From Bacteriovorax stolpii (GTDB lineage Bacteria; Bdellovibrionota; UBA1018), in the NCBI GenBank assembly GCA_945860415.1, contig CAMAQA010000016.1:1-43427 (forward strand): a stretch of DNA of 43,427 nucleotides, given 5' to 3'. The notes below the pieces were generated by a model, which worked only from the letters and a program-made list of their open reading frames with translations, had not been told where the DNA came from and searched no databases. Shown here piece after piece: positions 8,532 to 17,614 of the stretch. Within the stretch, counting starts at the first letter, position 1; each line of letters starts with the position of its first letter. Position numbers and translations under genes: made by a program.

Positions 8532-9385
8532 GTCTGGCGAGAGTCCGTGGCGAGCGGCGCACATTCGGCCGGCAGGGTGGGCATTACTGGATGCTCCTGC
8601 CGGTCGAGATTCTTCGTTTCGTCGGAGCGGGCCTCGGCGCTCCACCACCAGTCGAGCGTGTTGTCGCAGCCATTGCCCTCGGGAATCGGATCGCCTTTCC
8701 TGCAAAGTGGGTCGGAAGGGCTGCAGATCAGGCGTACGTGAAAGTGATGATCATGTCCGAACCAGGGGCGAATCTTCCGGATCCAGGGCTCGTGGGGCAT
8801 CCTTCGGCAGAGCTCGCGCTTGATGGCGAAGTGAACCAGGATGCGATCGACTTCGGGGCTGATGGCGAAGCTCCGAAGGAGCTCACGCTGGTCGTTTCCA
8901 AAGGCACGGGTCACTGCCAGCCGCTTTTTGTCGACCATTCCAGGGGCGTAAAGGCGTTCGCGATCGCGAATCGTGACCTGCCTTCTGCCGATCCACTGGC
9001 GGTGCTGATGGTACCAGATGTCGGCATCGAGCCCGGTCTGATGGCTGGAGTGGGCCGACATCGTCGGGCCCCCGCGCGGAAGCCCGAGATCGCCAATGAG
9101 AAGCGGCGCCTGCTTCCTGCCCGTTCGCTCTTTCGCGATTTCCTCAATGAGCGTGACCAGCCGGGGATGCCCAAAATTGCGGCCTCGTGAGGGTCGGACA
9201 AGAACGTAACCCTTTCCCGAATCCTTGGTGAGGGCGGTCGCTCCTCGAACACATCCGGCGGAAGGCGAACCGATCGATTCTGGGCGACCCTCTGCGGGGG
9301 CTTTGATTCGAGTCCACGGGTTCTCGGCCGCAAAAGCGGGATGGGTTACGACCAAGGCAAGAACGGCAACTCGGGTCATCTTCAT
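8528..9385 (-). CDS. mepA: Penicillin-insensitive murein endopeptidase (M74)
   Basis: 285 residues with a Sec signal peptide (VAVLALVVTHPAFA). The LAS-type zinc site is intact: SHQTGLDADIW gives His115 and Asp122 in the H-x6-D arrangement, and HDHHFHVRL supplies the HxH at 214-216. MepA cleaves D-Ala-mDAP (4-3) and DAP-DAP crosslinks of peptidoglycan in the periplasm. Length and motif spacing match the family. It is last in a run of seven minus-strand genes, but a promoter-like ATGACA-18-TAGCAT lies 7 nt before its ATG, so it may also be transcribed alone. ATG 9379 is an alternative start. Confidence 0.9.
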   Translation of the reverse strand: MKMTRVAVLALVVTHPAFAAENPWTRIKAPAEGRPESIGSPSAGCVRGATALTKDSGKGYVLVRPSRGRNFGHPRLVTLIEEIAKERTGRKQAPLLIGDLGLPRGGPTMSAHSSHQTGLDADIWYHQHRQWIGRRQVTIRDRERLYAPGMVDKKRLAVTRAFGNDQRELLRSFAISPEVDRILVHFAIKRELCRRMPHEPWIRKIRPWFGHDHHFHVRLICSPSDPLCRKGDPIPEGNGCDNTLDWWWSAEARSDETKNLDRQEHPVMPTLPAECAPLATDSRQT

Positions 9386-9392
9386 GTCCCGA

Positions 9393-9422
9393 ATGCTAAC
9401 AGCGGCTGGTTTGGCCTGTCAT
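9393..9422 (-). promoter_or_regulatory. Promoter of mepA, start-codon-proximal
   Basis: Minus-strand ATGACA (9417-9422), 18-nt spacer, TAGCAT (9393-9398), then 7 nt to ATG 9385. There is no Shine-Dalgarno. The -35 overlaps the ggt stop region. Confidence 0.5.
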
Positions 9423-11179
9423 CAGCGAACGATGGCAAGGCCGGCGTCGCGCGGATCCTTCGCCGCCTGGAAGCCCGAGTCGGTCCATTCTGCAGCCGTG
9501 ACGCGGCAATGCACTTCGTCGCGTTTCACGGGGTGCCCGCGTGCGACCAGGGCATCCGTGACGGATTTCGAGAATCCTTCGCGAGGAGCTGGATCTTCGA
9601 TCAGGAGTTCATCCGGCATCCACTGCTGGTGGATGCGGGGGCGTGCAATGGACTCCTCGAGCGGAAGTCCGTGTACCCAGCGGTTGAGCAGCACCTGGAG
9701 CACGCAGGTGATGATCCTCGTGCCGCCCGGTGCGCCGATGGCCATGCGGGGACGTGAGTCCTTCACGCCTTCAAAGACGATTGTTGGAGTCATGCTCGAG
9801 AGCGGTGTTTTTCCAGGCTGCAGCCGGTTCGGCTTCGAGCCGATCGCACCGTAAAGATTCTTCACGCCCTCGGCGATGCTGAAATCGTCGTTGGTGTTGT
9901 TGAGCAGGAGGCCCATTCCGGATACGACCTGGCCTGAGCCCATCCAGCCGTTGATGGACTGCGTGGTGGCGATTGCATTGCCGTCGCCATCGAGGAACGA
10001 CAGGTGAGTGGTGTCGGTATGCTCGCCCAGGAGCTTTTGGATTTTGCGCCAGTTCTTCGGAGACATCGGAGTGATCGAGGCAGCAGGAACGGCGCGATCG
10101 CCGAAGGAGAGCCTGCTGCGTTCGCGCAGGTACTCGCGGCTCAGCAGCAGCTTCTGCGGAATCTTCGTATAGGCCGGATCACCGAGGTAGCGAGCTCGAT
10201 CGGCATAGGCAAGCTGCATGGATTGCGCGACGCGGTGGAGCGTGCGCTCGTCACCAGGGCCCCACTGGCGCAGGTCGCCGCGATGGGCTTCGAGAAGTTG
10301 CAGCATCTGCGGCAGGTGGATTCCGCCCGAGCTGGGCGGCGGGGTGACGGCGATGCGGCGATCAAACGCATCGACCACCACAGGCTCGCGCTCCATGACC
10401 TTGTAGCTTCGCAGATCCTCAGCCGAGAAAGGAGCGCCCCGTGAACGCATCCAGGAGGAGATCCTTCGGGCGAGCTCGCCGCGGTAGAACGTGTCCGCAC
10501 CATCGTGGGCGATGAGTCGGAGCGTGACGGCGAGATCCTTTTGCACGAGCTTTTCGCCGAACTTTCGGGGCGAGCCATCGGCGTGCAGGAAGATGCGCGC
10601 GGCATCCGTGTCGCGAGCGAGGACTTCGCGACGATCCGCAAGTGCATCCGCCAGGTCCGGATAGATCGTGAAACCCTTTTCGGCGAGGTCGATCGCAGGC
10701 TGGATCAGGCGTGCCCACGGCAGCTTGCCGAAGCGACGATGGACTTCGCTCATTCCAGCAATGAAGCCGGGAATGCCGGTTCCAAGCGGCGTATCCTGGA
10801 GAAGCTGCGTGACCGCTTCGGGCTTTTCCTTGAGGAGCTTTTTCGGAAGCTCGATCTTCGAGGGAGCGCGCTCACGGAAATCGAGCGCCACGAGCTTCTT
10901 CGTTTTTGCGTCGTAGGAAAGCCAGAACCCTCCTCCTGCGATTCCGGTGCTATGCGGGCGTTCGACGGAGATGACGAACGAGGCGGCGACTGCAGCGTCA
11001 AACAGGTTTCCTCCCTCACGCAGTACCGCTTCTGCCGCGCGCGAGGCGGCTTCGCCCTGAGTGGAGATGGCGTATTGATGTGCTCCCGGCGTCGGAGTCG
11101 TCAGGGCGCGGGGAGCGCAGGCGCTCAGACTGAGGACGGCAACCAGTGTGGCGGTGAGGACAGGCAGACGTTGTTGCAT
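9422..11179 (-). CDS. ggt: Gamma-glutamyltransferase lipoprotein
   Basis: 585 residues with a lipobox LSAC (Cys21), so probably anchored to an envelope membrane. The N-terminal half is the usual GGT large subunit (ASRAAEAVLREGGNLFDAAVAASFV, HSTGIAGGGFWL). The autocleavage and catalytic site is DTTHLSFLDGDGNA, with Thr390 predicted as the nucleophile freed by self-cleavage. The small-subunit motifs GSGQVVSGMGLLLNN and GAPGG follow. It hydrolyses glutathione and other gamma-glutamyl compounds or transfers the glutamyl group to peptides. A weak TTTACT-17-TATTGC ends 7 nt before the ATG (11187-11215). It sits between dgkA and mepA with 36-45 bp gaps. Confidence 0.93.
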   Translation of the reverse strand: MQQRLPVLTATLVAVLSLSACAPRALTTPTPGAHQYAISTQGEAASRAAEAVLREGGNLFDAAVAASFVISVERPHSTGIAGGGFWLSYDAKTKKLVALDFRERAPSKIELPKKLLKEKPEAVTQLLQDTPLGTGIPGFIAGMSEVHRRFGKLPWARLIQPAIDLAEKGFTIYPDLADALADRREVLARDTDAARIFLHADGSPRKFGEKLVQKDLAVTLRLIAHDGADTFYRGELARRISSWMRSRGAPFSAEDLRSYKVMEREPVVVDAFDRRIAVTPPPSSGGIHLPQMLQLLEAHRGDLRQWGPGDERTLHRVAQSMQLAYADRARYLGDPAYTKIPQKLLLSREYLRERSRLSFGDRAVPAASITPMSPKNWRKIQKLLGEHTDTTHLSFLDGDGNAIATTQSINGWMGSGQVVSGMGLLLNNTNDDFSIAEGVKNLYGAIGSKPNRLQPGKTPLSSMTPTIVFEGVKDSRPRMAIGAPGGTRIITCVLQVLLNRWVHGLPLEESIARPRIHQQWMPDELLIEDPAPREGFSKSVTDALVARGHPVKRDEVHCRVTAAEWTDSGFQAAKDPRDAGLAIVR

Positions 11180-11224
11180 GCGCCGAGCAATAGCCCCCGA
11201 TCTGAGTTCAGTAAAGTGCGGGAT

Positions 11225-11584
11225 TCAGGAGCGATGCCAGGCGTGGATGATCAACGCCGCGGCCACGCCGAGCGATGCCAGGCTGAAGACGAGCACGGCG
11301 CCTGCGGCGCAGTCCTTGGCAAGTCCGATCCGCGGGTCATGCTCCGGATGGAGACGGTCGAGCACGAGCTCGAGAGCCGTATTCAGGAGTTCAGCCGAGA
11401 GGACGGCCGCGGTCGTCAGTGCCATCAGCGCCCACCAGAGGGGCTCGGGCCGGAGAACGACGAGCAGGACGAGGGCGGCGAGTGCTCCGAAGAGCTGGGT
11501 TTGAAAGCTGGCCTCGGTTCTGGCAGTCCGGATGATCCCTGAAACGGCAAACGAAAGGCGTCGGACGAAGGGCTGCTTCTTCAT
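11225..11584 (-). CDS. dgkA: Diacylglycerol kinase (prokaryotic type)
   Basis: 119 residues with three predicted transmembrane helices. The family signature is clear: SAELLNTALELVLDRL, whose Glu residues coordinate Mg-ATP, followed by GLAKDCAAGAVLVF. DgkA phosphorylates diacylglycerol (or undecaprenol in some relatives) in the inner membrane to recycle lipids from envelope polymer synthesis. Length matches the family. It lies 31 bp after the GH15 gene and 45 bp before ggt. GAGG about 10 nt upstream of the ATG may act as ribosome-binding site. Confidence 0.9.
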   Translation of the reverse strand: MKKQPFVRRLSFAVSGIIRTARTEASFQTQLFGALAALVLLVVLRPEPLWWALMALTTAAVLSAELLNTALELVLDRLHPEHDPRIGLAKDCAAGAVLVFSLASLGVAAALIIHAWHRS

Positions 11585-11615
11585 GTCGCTCGAGCCTCAC
11601 ACGTGCAGGCCGCTC

Positions 11616-13394
11616 TTACAAGATTTCGCTCCAGGGAGGGCTCACGGCAAAGGCCGCATTGATCATGCCCACGTGCGAGTAGGCCTGCGGAAAGTTTCCG
11701 AGCTGGATGCCGCGCTGCGGATCATAGTGTTCGGCAAACAATCCAACCTCGTTGGCGGCACGGGTGGCGTCGTCGAGAATGGTCCTTGCCTCTTCGTGCT
11801 CACCCAACCTGGCCAGCGCCTGAGCGATCCAGAATGAGCAGATCAGGAAAGCCGACCCGGGGCGGCCGAAGTCGTCCTGTCGCAGGTACCTGTAGTGGAA
11901 TGAGCGATGAGGGCGCGTCGATCCCAGAGAGAGGTGATTCTGGATGTCCCGGACGGTGGCCAGCGCGATCTTCGAGTCCGGATGCCGAAGCACCGCAGCC
12001 AGCGACAGCGCCGAATCAAAGCTGTCATCCGTCGGGCCGTTCCGCAGAGCTCCCTGACGTGTAGCCCGGTTTAGTGCTTCGAGTGCCCGCTGTACCTCGG
12101 ATTCGAGCGAAATGGCACTGTCCGCTATCTTGCGGACTCGCTCGATGCGCGACACCCGTTCGAGTCCGGCCCAGCACATCAGGTTGGTGAAGGAATGTTC
12201 CTGCCAGCCGTTTCTGAGCTCCCAGAGTCCTGCATCCGGAGTCGAGATGGATTTGCTGCACAGCAGAGCCAGTTTCGCCATGAGGCGATCGTGATCTCGA
12301 TTGCGTAGATGAACGAAGCGCTCGTCGAAATAGATCGGGCTCAGCGTCAGGATCATTTCGCCATACACGTCATTCTGGATGTGCTCGGCAGCCTGGTTGT
12401 TGGTGCGCACCGGGCCGCTGCCTCGATGTCCGCTCCATGCCGCCCGGATCATCTCAGGCAAAGGCAGCTCACGATCGAGCGAGTAGACTGGCGCAAGCGC
12501 AGCGAGATCATCGCCCTGGCGTTCGGCGATGCCGAGGAAGAATTTGAGGAAGCCTTCCATCTCTTCGAAGTGTCCGAGATTGTGGAACGCCGAGAGCACG
12601 AAGTACGAGTCGCGCAGCCAGCAGAAGCGATAATCCCAGTTGCGCTGGTGACCCGGCTCCTCCGGAAGGCTCGTCGTCGTCGCGGCAAGGATCGCACCGG
12701 TATCCTCATAGCAGTGGAGCTTGAGCGCCAGAGCCGAGCGGATCGTTTCCTTTTGGAACTGGCTGGGAATGGAGCAGTGCTTGACCCAGTTGCGCCAGTA
12801 GGTCGTCGTTCGTACAAGCTGCCCCTCCAGCAGCTCGACGAGGTCCTCCTCGACGGCGGTGCTCCACGTGATGGCAAAGTACAGCTTCTCCTGAAGGCTG
12901 AACGGCGTGCCTTCGGTCAGGTAAGTGAGTGGCATGGAGGTCGTCAGTCGAAGCGAATTCGATCGAAAGTCAAATCGAAGGTGGCTGTTGCCTCGGATCG
13001 GCGCTGCAGGAGCCTTCGTCCATCCCTCGACTGGGGTGAACGCAACTCGCACGACAGGGCGTCCGCGCAAGGGTTCGATGATGCGGTTGACGCTCGAGGG
13101 GCGATAGATTCTTCCATGTTGTTCGAAGCGGGGACAGAAATCGGTGATCCGAAAGGCATCTCCGGAGACGGTCTCCACCTCAGTGACGAGAATATTTGTA
13201 TTCTCGACGTAGTGCTGGCTCGAATGTCGGACTTCCGACACGGGCTCGATCGAGAAATGTCCGCCTTCGTCGTCCAGGAGCCTGCCGAGTACCGGATCGC
13301 TGTCGGGGCGGGGCAGACACAACCAGTCCATCGATCCGGATTTCGAGACGAGTGCGGAGACCTGGCAATTTCCGATCAGTCCATAGTCGATCAT
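11616..13394 (-). CDS. Glycoside hydrolase family 15 protein (glucoamylase/trehalase-like)
   Basis: 592 residues without a signal peptide, so cytoplasmic. The N-terminal beta-sandwich starts IDYGLIGNCQVSALVSKSGS, typical of bacterial GH15. The (alpha/alpha)6 catalytic domain has RNWDYRFCWLRDSYF (about 251-265) and AGLWELRNGWQEHSF, with Glu392 as predicted general acid. At the second catalytic position many GH15 enzymes have EGAF; here it reads DDFGRPGSAFLICSFW, so the usual base Glu is not at that spot. The substrate (alpha-glucan oligosaccharide or trehalose) is undetermined. TACGAT lies 6 nt before ATG 13394, without a good -35. Gaps to the neighbours are 31 and 69 bp. Confidence 0.85.
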   Translation of the reverse strand: MIDYGLIGNCQVSALVSKSGSMDWLCLPRPDSDPVLGRLLDDEGGHFSIEPVSEVRHSSQHYVENTNILVTEVETVSGDAFRITDFCPRFEQHGRIYRPSSVNRIIEPLRGRPVVRVAFTPVEGWTKAPAAPIRGNSHLRFDFRSNSLRLTTSMPLTYLTEGTPFSLQEKLYFAITWSTAVEEDLVELLEGQLVRTTTYWRNWVKHCSIPSQFQKETIRSALALKLHCYEDTGAILAATTTSLPEEPGHQRNWDYRFCWLRDSYFVLSAFHNLGHFEEMEGFLKFFLGIAERQGDDLAALAPVYSLDRELPLPEMIRAAWSGHRGSGPVRTNNQAAEHIQNDVYGEMILTLSPIYFDERFVHLRNRDHDRLMAKLALLCSKSISTPDAGLWELRNGWQEHSFTNLMCWAGLERVSRIERVRKIADSAISLESEVQRALEALNRATRQGALRNGPTDDSFDSALSLAAVLRHPDSKIALATVRDIQNHLSLGSTRPHRSFHYRYLRQDDFGRPGSAFLICSFWIAQALARLGEHEEARTILDDATRAANEVGLFAEHYDPQRGIQLGNFPQAYSHVGMINAAFAVSPPWSEIL

Positions 13395-13463
13395 GGGCCC
13401 GATCGTATCGGATCTGCAGGCCCGAATACGAGAAGGCGGGGGTGCCTTTTTGAAGCTGTCCGA

Positions 13464-14438
13464 TCAGATTTTCGCGGCGAGCGCCCGCCCGGAAAGCAGC
13501 GCCCCCTCGACTCGTCCGCCCCGGCACCAGTCGCCGCATGCTCCGAGACGCAGCTCGGGCTGCCAGAGGCAGTCCTCGCCCAACGAGCCGGTTGGTGTGG
13601 CGTACTTCCAGCGGTGCACCTGGGGCTCACCGACAAACTGGACTCCGAAAAGGCTCCGGAGTGCGGTGGAGACCGTATCGGCTACTTCGGCCGGGGTGGA
13701 TTCCAGGTGCTGTCGCGACCAGCGCTCGTGGCAATGGATCACCAGCGATGGAGGCTGTCCCGGTGTCCGGCGAGTGTGGTCGCGACTGATGAAGCGAAAG
13801 ATCGGATGATCCTCAAATTCGAGTGCAACCCCGTGGAGTTCGGGATCACGATCGACCTCGCCGAATACGGCCCAGGTTGGATCCATCTCCAGGACGTCCA
13901 GCTTCGTCCGTGAAGAGCGCTCCAGGAGTTCTCCGAGCAGGGACAGCAGCTGGGCGGGAGGGGTGTTGACGAGCAGGGTTCGTGCTTGGTGACGGGCGCC
14001 GCCCGACAGTTCGATCGTCCAGAGGTTTCCGTCACGCTCTACCGTGGTCACGGCTTCTCCCAGCGCCAGATCAAGGTCTTTGGAGAGGAACTTCGGAAGC
14101 GCGCTCATTCCGGACCGGCAGGCAAAGCGAGGGTGGCCCTCGGAACGAGGGTGGATCACACCATCGCGCCATTCGGGAAATCCGCGCGACCACTCGAACA
14201 GTTCTCCGCTCTCCAGGAGTGGAGAAACGAGCGACTGGATGGCTGGATCACGAATCGTGAGGAACTGCGCGCCGTGATCCAGCCTGAGGCTGCCGACCCG
14301 TCGGGTCGCCATGCGTCCCCCGACTCCTCGACCCTTGTCGATGACGAGAACGTCATGCCCGCGACGATGCAGGCCGGCTGCGGCGGAGAGGCCGGCGAGG
14401 CCGGCCCCGATGACGATGATCTCGCGAGGGTTTTCCAT
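13464..14438 (-). CDS. Renalase-like FAD-dependent oxidoreductase
   Basis: 324 residues. The N-terminal Rossmann motif is IIVIGAGLAGLSAAAGLHRRGHDVLVIDK, followed by GRGVGGRMATRR and LRLDHGAQFLTIRD, the pattern of renalase/amine-oxidase-like flavoproteins. The C-terminal FAD motif is LRLGACGDWCRGGRVEGALLSG. Relatives oxidise NAD(P)H isomers or have no proven substrate. There is no signal peptide. It starts 3 nt after the DoxX stop, so the two are almost certainly co-transcribed. It is unrelated in detail to the exported amine oxidase on the other side of DoxX. Confidence 0.85.
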   Translation of the reverse strand: MENPREIIVIGAGLAGLSAAAGLHRRGHDVLVIDKGRGVGGRMATRRVGSLRLDHGAQFLTIRDPAIQSLVSPLLESGELFEWSRGFPEWRDGVIHPRSEGHPRFACRSGMSALPKFLSKDLDLALGEAVTTVERDGNLWTIELSGGARHQARTLLVNTPPAQLLSLLGELLERSSRTKLDVLEMDPTWAVFGEVDRDPELHGVALEFEDHPIFRFISRDHTRRTPGQPPSLVIHCHERWSRQHLESTPAEVADTVSTALRSLFGVQFVGEPQVHRWKYATPTGSLGEDCLWQPELRLGACGDWCRGGRVEGALLSGRALAAKI

Positions 14439-14441
14439 GGA

Positions 14442-14846
14442 TCAGTGTTTTTCGAAGGCGAACTTTCCGGGTCCGGAAAAGAAAAGCGCCACGTAGCCGG
14501 CGAGATAGATGAAGGCGAGTTCACCGCTGCCTTCACCGCTGAGCATTCCGCCGTGCTGCTTGAAGAAGGCAATGGCCATCGTGATCGCCAGGGCCAGAGC
14601 GGCAAAGCGGGTCAGGAATCCGAACACGATGAGCGCCGAGCAGAAGAGCTCGGCAAAGACCACCAGCGCGAGGCTTGCCGTGGATCCGATGCCGATGGGA
14701 TCTGGAAATTGTCCCGCCATTGTCGAAAAGCCCGTGAACTTGCCCCAGCCATGGAGAGCGAGCATGGAGAGTCCGAGCCAGAGGCGCAGGGTGAGGAGCG
14801 CGAAATCCGAGGACTGGGGAATGAACGAGAGTTGAAGGAATTTCAT
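14442..14846 (-). CDS. DoxX-family membrane protein
   Basis: About 134 residues from ATG 14846 with four hydrophobic helices, starting MKFLQLSFIPQSSDFALLTLRL in outline and containing GLSMLALHGWGKF and FAELFCSALIVFGFLTRFAA. These are typical of the DoxX/SURF4 superfamily, often linked to redox or thiol stress. ATG 14846 is chosen over an upstream TTG (14882) because it fits the family N-terminus. TTGTAT-17-TACTCT also ends 7 nt upstream of it. It lies between two flavin oxidoreductase genes, a context compatible with an electron-transfer partner role; that is inference. Confidence 0.82.
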   Translation of the reverse strand: MKFLQLSFIPQSSDFALLTLRLWLGLSMLALHGWGKFTGFSTMAGQFPDPIGIGSTASLALVVFAELFCSALIVFGFLTRFAALALAITMAIAFFKQHGGMLSGEGSGELAFIYLAGYVALFFSGPGKFAFEKH

Positions 14847-14853
14847 GAACTCA

Positions 14854-14882
14854 AGAGTACGGCTTGCCGACGAGCGATACAA
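14854..14882 (-). promoter_or_regulatory. Possible promoter of DoxX gene
   Basis: Minus strand TTGTAT (14877-14882), 17 nt, TACTCT (14854-14859), then 7 nt to ATG 14846. Matches to consensus are modest (3/6 each); geometry equals that of other promoters in the window. Confidence 0.35.
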
Positions 14883-14888
14883 TATCTC

Positions 14889-16328
14889 TCATCTCTTCTT
14901 TCGGGACTCCACGATCTGGCCCACGACACGAAGCGCCGATCGGGCTGCATCGTCGGAATGCGTTCCTTCAGTGAAGTCGCCCGCGAAATACAGCCTGCCC
15001 TCGGGAGTGCGCATGAGTTCCGAGAGCGTATCGAATCGTGAGCGGCCCACCGGCCACCCGGCAATGGCCCGCGGATGATAGCGATAGAAGGTCATTCTCT
15101 GGATGTGCTTCGAGAAACCCGGCCAGAGCTTCTCGAAGCCTGCCCGGATCTGGCCGCCGACTGCATCGAATGAGATCGTGCGGGCATTGAACGCTTCGCC
15201 GAAATCGCCAGTAATCAGCAGGTTCAGCAGCCGGTATCCCGCAGTCTGGGGCGAGTACCCTTCGTAGACCACTCCGATGGAGGAACCGGTCAGGATGGGC
15301 AGAGTTTCCGGCCCGAGCGCGTTCCAGAATCTTTCCGCGGCGCGGTCTACGAAAACGTGTGCGGTGAAGTAGGAGCCCCAGCCCTGCGTTTGGATGGCCT
15401 CTTGTCGTCTGGTCGAAAGCTCGGGCGAAAACTGGATCTCATTGAGTCGAAATAGTGGAATCGTGCTGACGACATGCTCGGCTCGGAAGATCTTCTGTTC
15501 GGAGGTGGCCGTGTTCGTGGCAATGACCTCGACGTGGTCGCTCCTGGACTGGATGTTCGTCACCTGCGTGTTGAGGAGGATCCTGGATCGACCGAGATGC
15601 TCTGCCATCGCTTCGGCCAAAGTCTGGTTGCCACGAACCAGGTGGAAGGACTGCATTCCTTTTCCCTGGAAGATCCGCCATTCGGCGATGCCGTCGAGGG
15701 CGCTGATCCGCGTCCAGGATGTTCCGTATTCGGGCTCGGACTGCTGGCGAATGAATTGCTGCGCTTTCTTCGAAAGCCCGAATTTCTTTTGCGTCACCCA
15801 CGCTTCGAAGGACTGATCCTTGAGTGAAAGCAGATCGGCGGGCAGGGGGGGCTTCCGGAGTCTTTCCTGGATCCTGCCTGCTTCGGCATCCCAGGCCTGG
15901 AACGAACGGAGTTCATCACCTGAGAGGACCGATCGGAGGAAGTCGGTGTTGGTCTCCTGCGTAAACGCATGAATCCTGCCGTCGAGGACGACGCTCGAGA
16001 ATGAGCTGGCGGACTTCTCGAGCGGCAGCTTCAACTCACGCATGATCTCGAGCAGGGGATTGCCCTCCCAGAACTCCTCAAGTCCGATCTCAGCCGTTCC
16101 CGAGTCGGGATACGATGCCGTGCGCATCCGGCCTCCGAGTCGTGGCGACATCTCGAGGAGCTGGAACTCGATTCCGGCCTTCTGCAGGTGCCAGGCGGTG
16201 GCCATGCCGGCCACGCCTCCCCCGATGATCAGGACTGGAATCCGTGGCTCGGGTGCGCCCCGGGCGGGGGAATGAAGGGCAAGTACCAGGAGTGTGGTGG
16301 CGATCCATCGGGCGGCACGTAGGAACAT
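14889..16328 (-). CDS. Exported flavin-containing amine oxidase
   Basis: 479 residues with a signal-like N-terminus (IATTLLVLALHSPARGAPE). The dinucleotide-binding motif is VLIIGGGVAGMATAWHLQKAG, followed by PRLGGRMRTA. The C-terminal FAD motif is GRLYFAGDFTEGTHSDDAARSAL, typical of monoamine-oxidase/protoporphyrinogen-oxidase-like flavoproteins. Substrate candidates include amines or lipophilic compounds in the envelope; none can be singled out. The start region has no strong Shine-Dalgarno. It is first in the minus-strand run of seven genes and divergent from the unknown secreted protein, with 162 bp between them holding no other recognisable feature. Confidence 0.85.
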   Translation of the reverse strand: MFLRAARWIATTLLVLALHSPARGAPEPRIPVLIIGGGVAGMATAWHLQKAGIEFQLLEMSPRLGGRMRTASYPDSGTAEIGLEEFWEGNPLLEIMRELKLPLEKSASSFSSVVLDGRIHAFTQETNTDFLRSVLSGDELRSFQAWDAEAGRIQERLRKPPLPADLLSLKDQSFEAWVTQKKFGLSKKAQQFIRQQSEPEYGTSWTRISALDGIAEWRIFQGKGMQSFHLVRGNQTLAEAMAEHLGRSRILLNTQVTNIQSRSDHVEVIATNTATSEQKIFRAEHVVSTIPLFRLNEIQFSPELSTRRQEAIQTQGWGSYFTAHVFVDRAAERFWNALGPETLPILTGSSIGVVYEGYSPQTAGYRLLNLLITGDFGEAFNARTISFDAVGGQIRAGFEKLWPGFSKHIQRMTFYRYHPRAIAGWPVGRSRFDTLSELMRTPEGRLYFAGDFTEGTHSDDAARSALRVVGQIVESRKKR

Positions 16329-16490
16329 GCGGCCAGCTCACAACGGCCCGAATCGAAACGCAAGGGCCAGGATCTCAAGGAATAGGCGACGCGCTCATCG
16401 TCATCGCCAGAACCGTGACGCAATAAGGCCAAACGCGAGTGTCGCGGGATGCGGCAAGCTCGTTTACCATGAGGACATGGGAGCGGCCCG

Positions 16491-17612
16491 ATGATGAGCA
16501 TGCGGACGAAGTGGACGGGCCTGGTGCTGGCCTGCGGTATCGGAAGCGCCGCAATGGCGTGGTCGGCCGAGGACTGCGCACGCCTCATGGCACGGCTCCA
16601 TGAGTCCTTTGATCGGTATCTCACATCTCCCAAACTTCTGGCCGCGCCACTGGAGAGGCCGAGCGCGCAGGCGCTTCTCGCACTGAAGAAGGAAGAGGGC
16701 GCCAGGCTTTATTACGTCGTGACCTCGGATGATCGGCTGTTCTTCTCGCAGACGCCCGTCACGGCAGATCGCGGAAGTCCGGGGTTTGCCGTGGTCCAGG
16801 GTGCTTCAGGCGTGGCGGAGCTGGTTCCGTTTCGCGAAGCCGGTGAAGTGCGCTACGCCGAGAAGGCGAGTTCCTCATGGTGGCGCTTCGGCCGCTCGAA
16901 GAAGTCCAAAACTTTTGTGTTCGATCAGACCTCCGGACTGGATCCCACCTCGGATGAAGTGCGCGCCATCGAGCGCGAGCTGAAGTCCTCCGAAGGAGGA
17001 GATCAGATCCTTTCAGAACATCAGCTGGCGAAGGCGTTCGTCACTGGAGGTGACCAGGCGCGCGTGGTCGATTGCGCGAAGATCCTCGACAAGAATACCG
17101 GAGGCGGAAAATTCATCCTCGATTCGATGTCGAATACGGTCGGCCTGACCTTCGGCGGAATTGCGATGTCGGCGCCCGAGCGCTTCCTCGATATCGGGCG
17201 CATGAACGTCCTAGCCGCCGATTTCGTGTCACCACTGGTCAACACGCTCATCAAGAGCGCCAGCAGCTACGCGATGATCTCAAAGAATCAGTCTTCCGTC
17301 CGAAGGTATGCGGTGCGCCTGGGTACCGTCGGTGGATCGGTGGCACTCCAGGCGGGAGTGTATGAGCTTTTCGGCGTGGAGGACGTGAAGAGCATCGGAG
17401 CCTACACGCTGGGATACGCCGTGCTGATGATTCCGAAGAGCGATCTGGTCGATCGCTTCGTCCTGCAGAAGCTTCCGAAGCTGGTGTTCGAGTCCTGCCT
17501 GAAGAATTCCGCGCTTCGCTTCATCTACAGTCCTCGCGCCGTCAGGATCGTCGACGGCCTAGTTTCGACGACGATCTTTCTTGAAGGTAGAAAAGCCATC
17601 GTCGGACAGTGA
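16491..17612 (+). CDS. Unknown secreted or membrane-associated protein
   Basis: 373 residues, family not recognised. The N-terminus is a Sec signal (TGLVLACGIGSAAMAWSA, cleavage before EDC). A soluble N-terminal half carries a basic WWRFGRSKKSKT patch. The C-terminal half has several moderately hydrophobic stretches (near NTVGLTFGGIAM, VGGSVALQAGVYELFGV and IGAYTLGYAVLMI) that could be membrane-associated or a helical bundle. GGAG 7-8 nt upstream supports ATG 16491; in-frame ATGs at 16494 and 16500 are close alternatives. Its stop lies 2 nt from the end of the FMN reductase remnant on the other strand. Confidence 0.75.
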   Translation: MMSMRTKWTGLVLACGIGSAAMAWSAEDCARLMARLHESFDRYLTSPKLLAAPLERPSAQALLALKKEEGARLYYVVTSDDRLFFSQTPVTADRGSPGFAVVQGASGVAELVPFREAGEVRYAEKASSSWWRFGRSKKSKTFVFDQTSGLDPTSDEVRAIERELKSSEGGDQILSEHQLAKAFVTGGDQARVVDCAKILDKNTGGGKFILDSMSNTVGLTFGGIAMSAPERFLDIGRMNVLAADFVSPLVNTLIKSASSYAMISKNQSSVRRYAVRLGTVGGSVALQAGVYELFGVEDVKSIGAYTLGYAVLMIPKSDLVDRFVLQKLPKLVFESCLKNSALRFIYSPRAVRIVDGLVSTTIFLEGRKAIVGQ

Positions 17613-17614
17613 GA

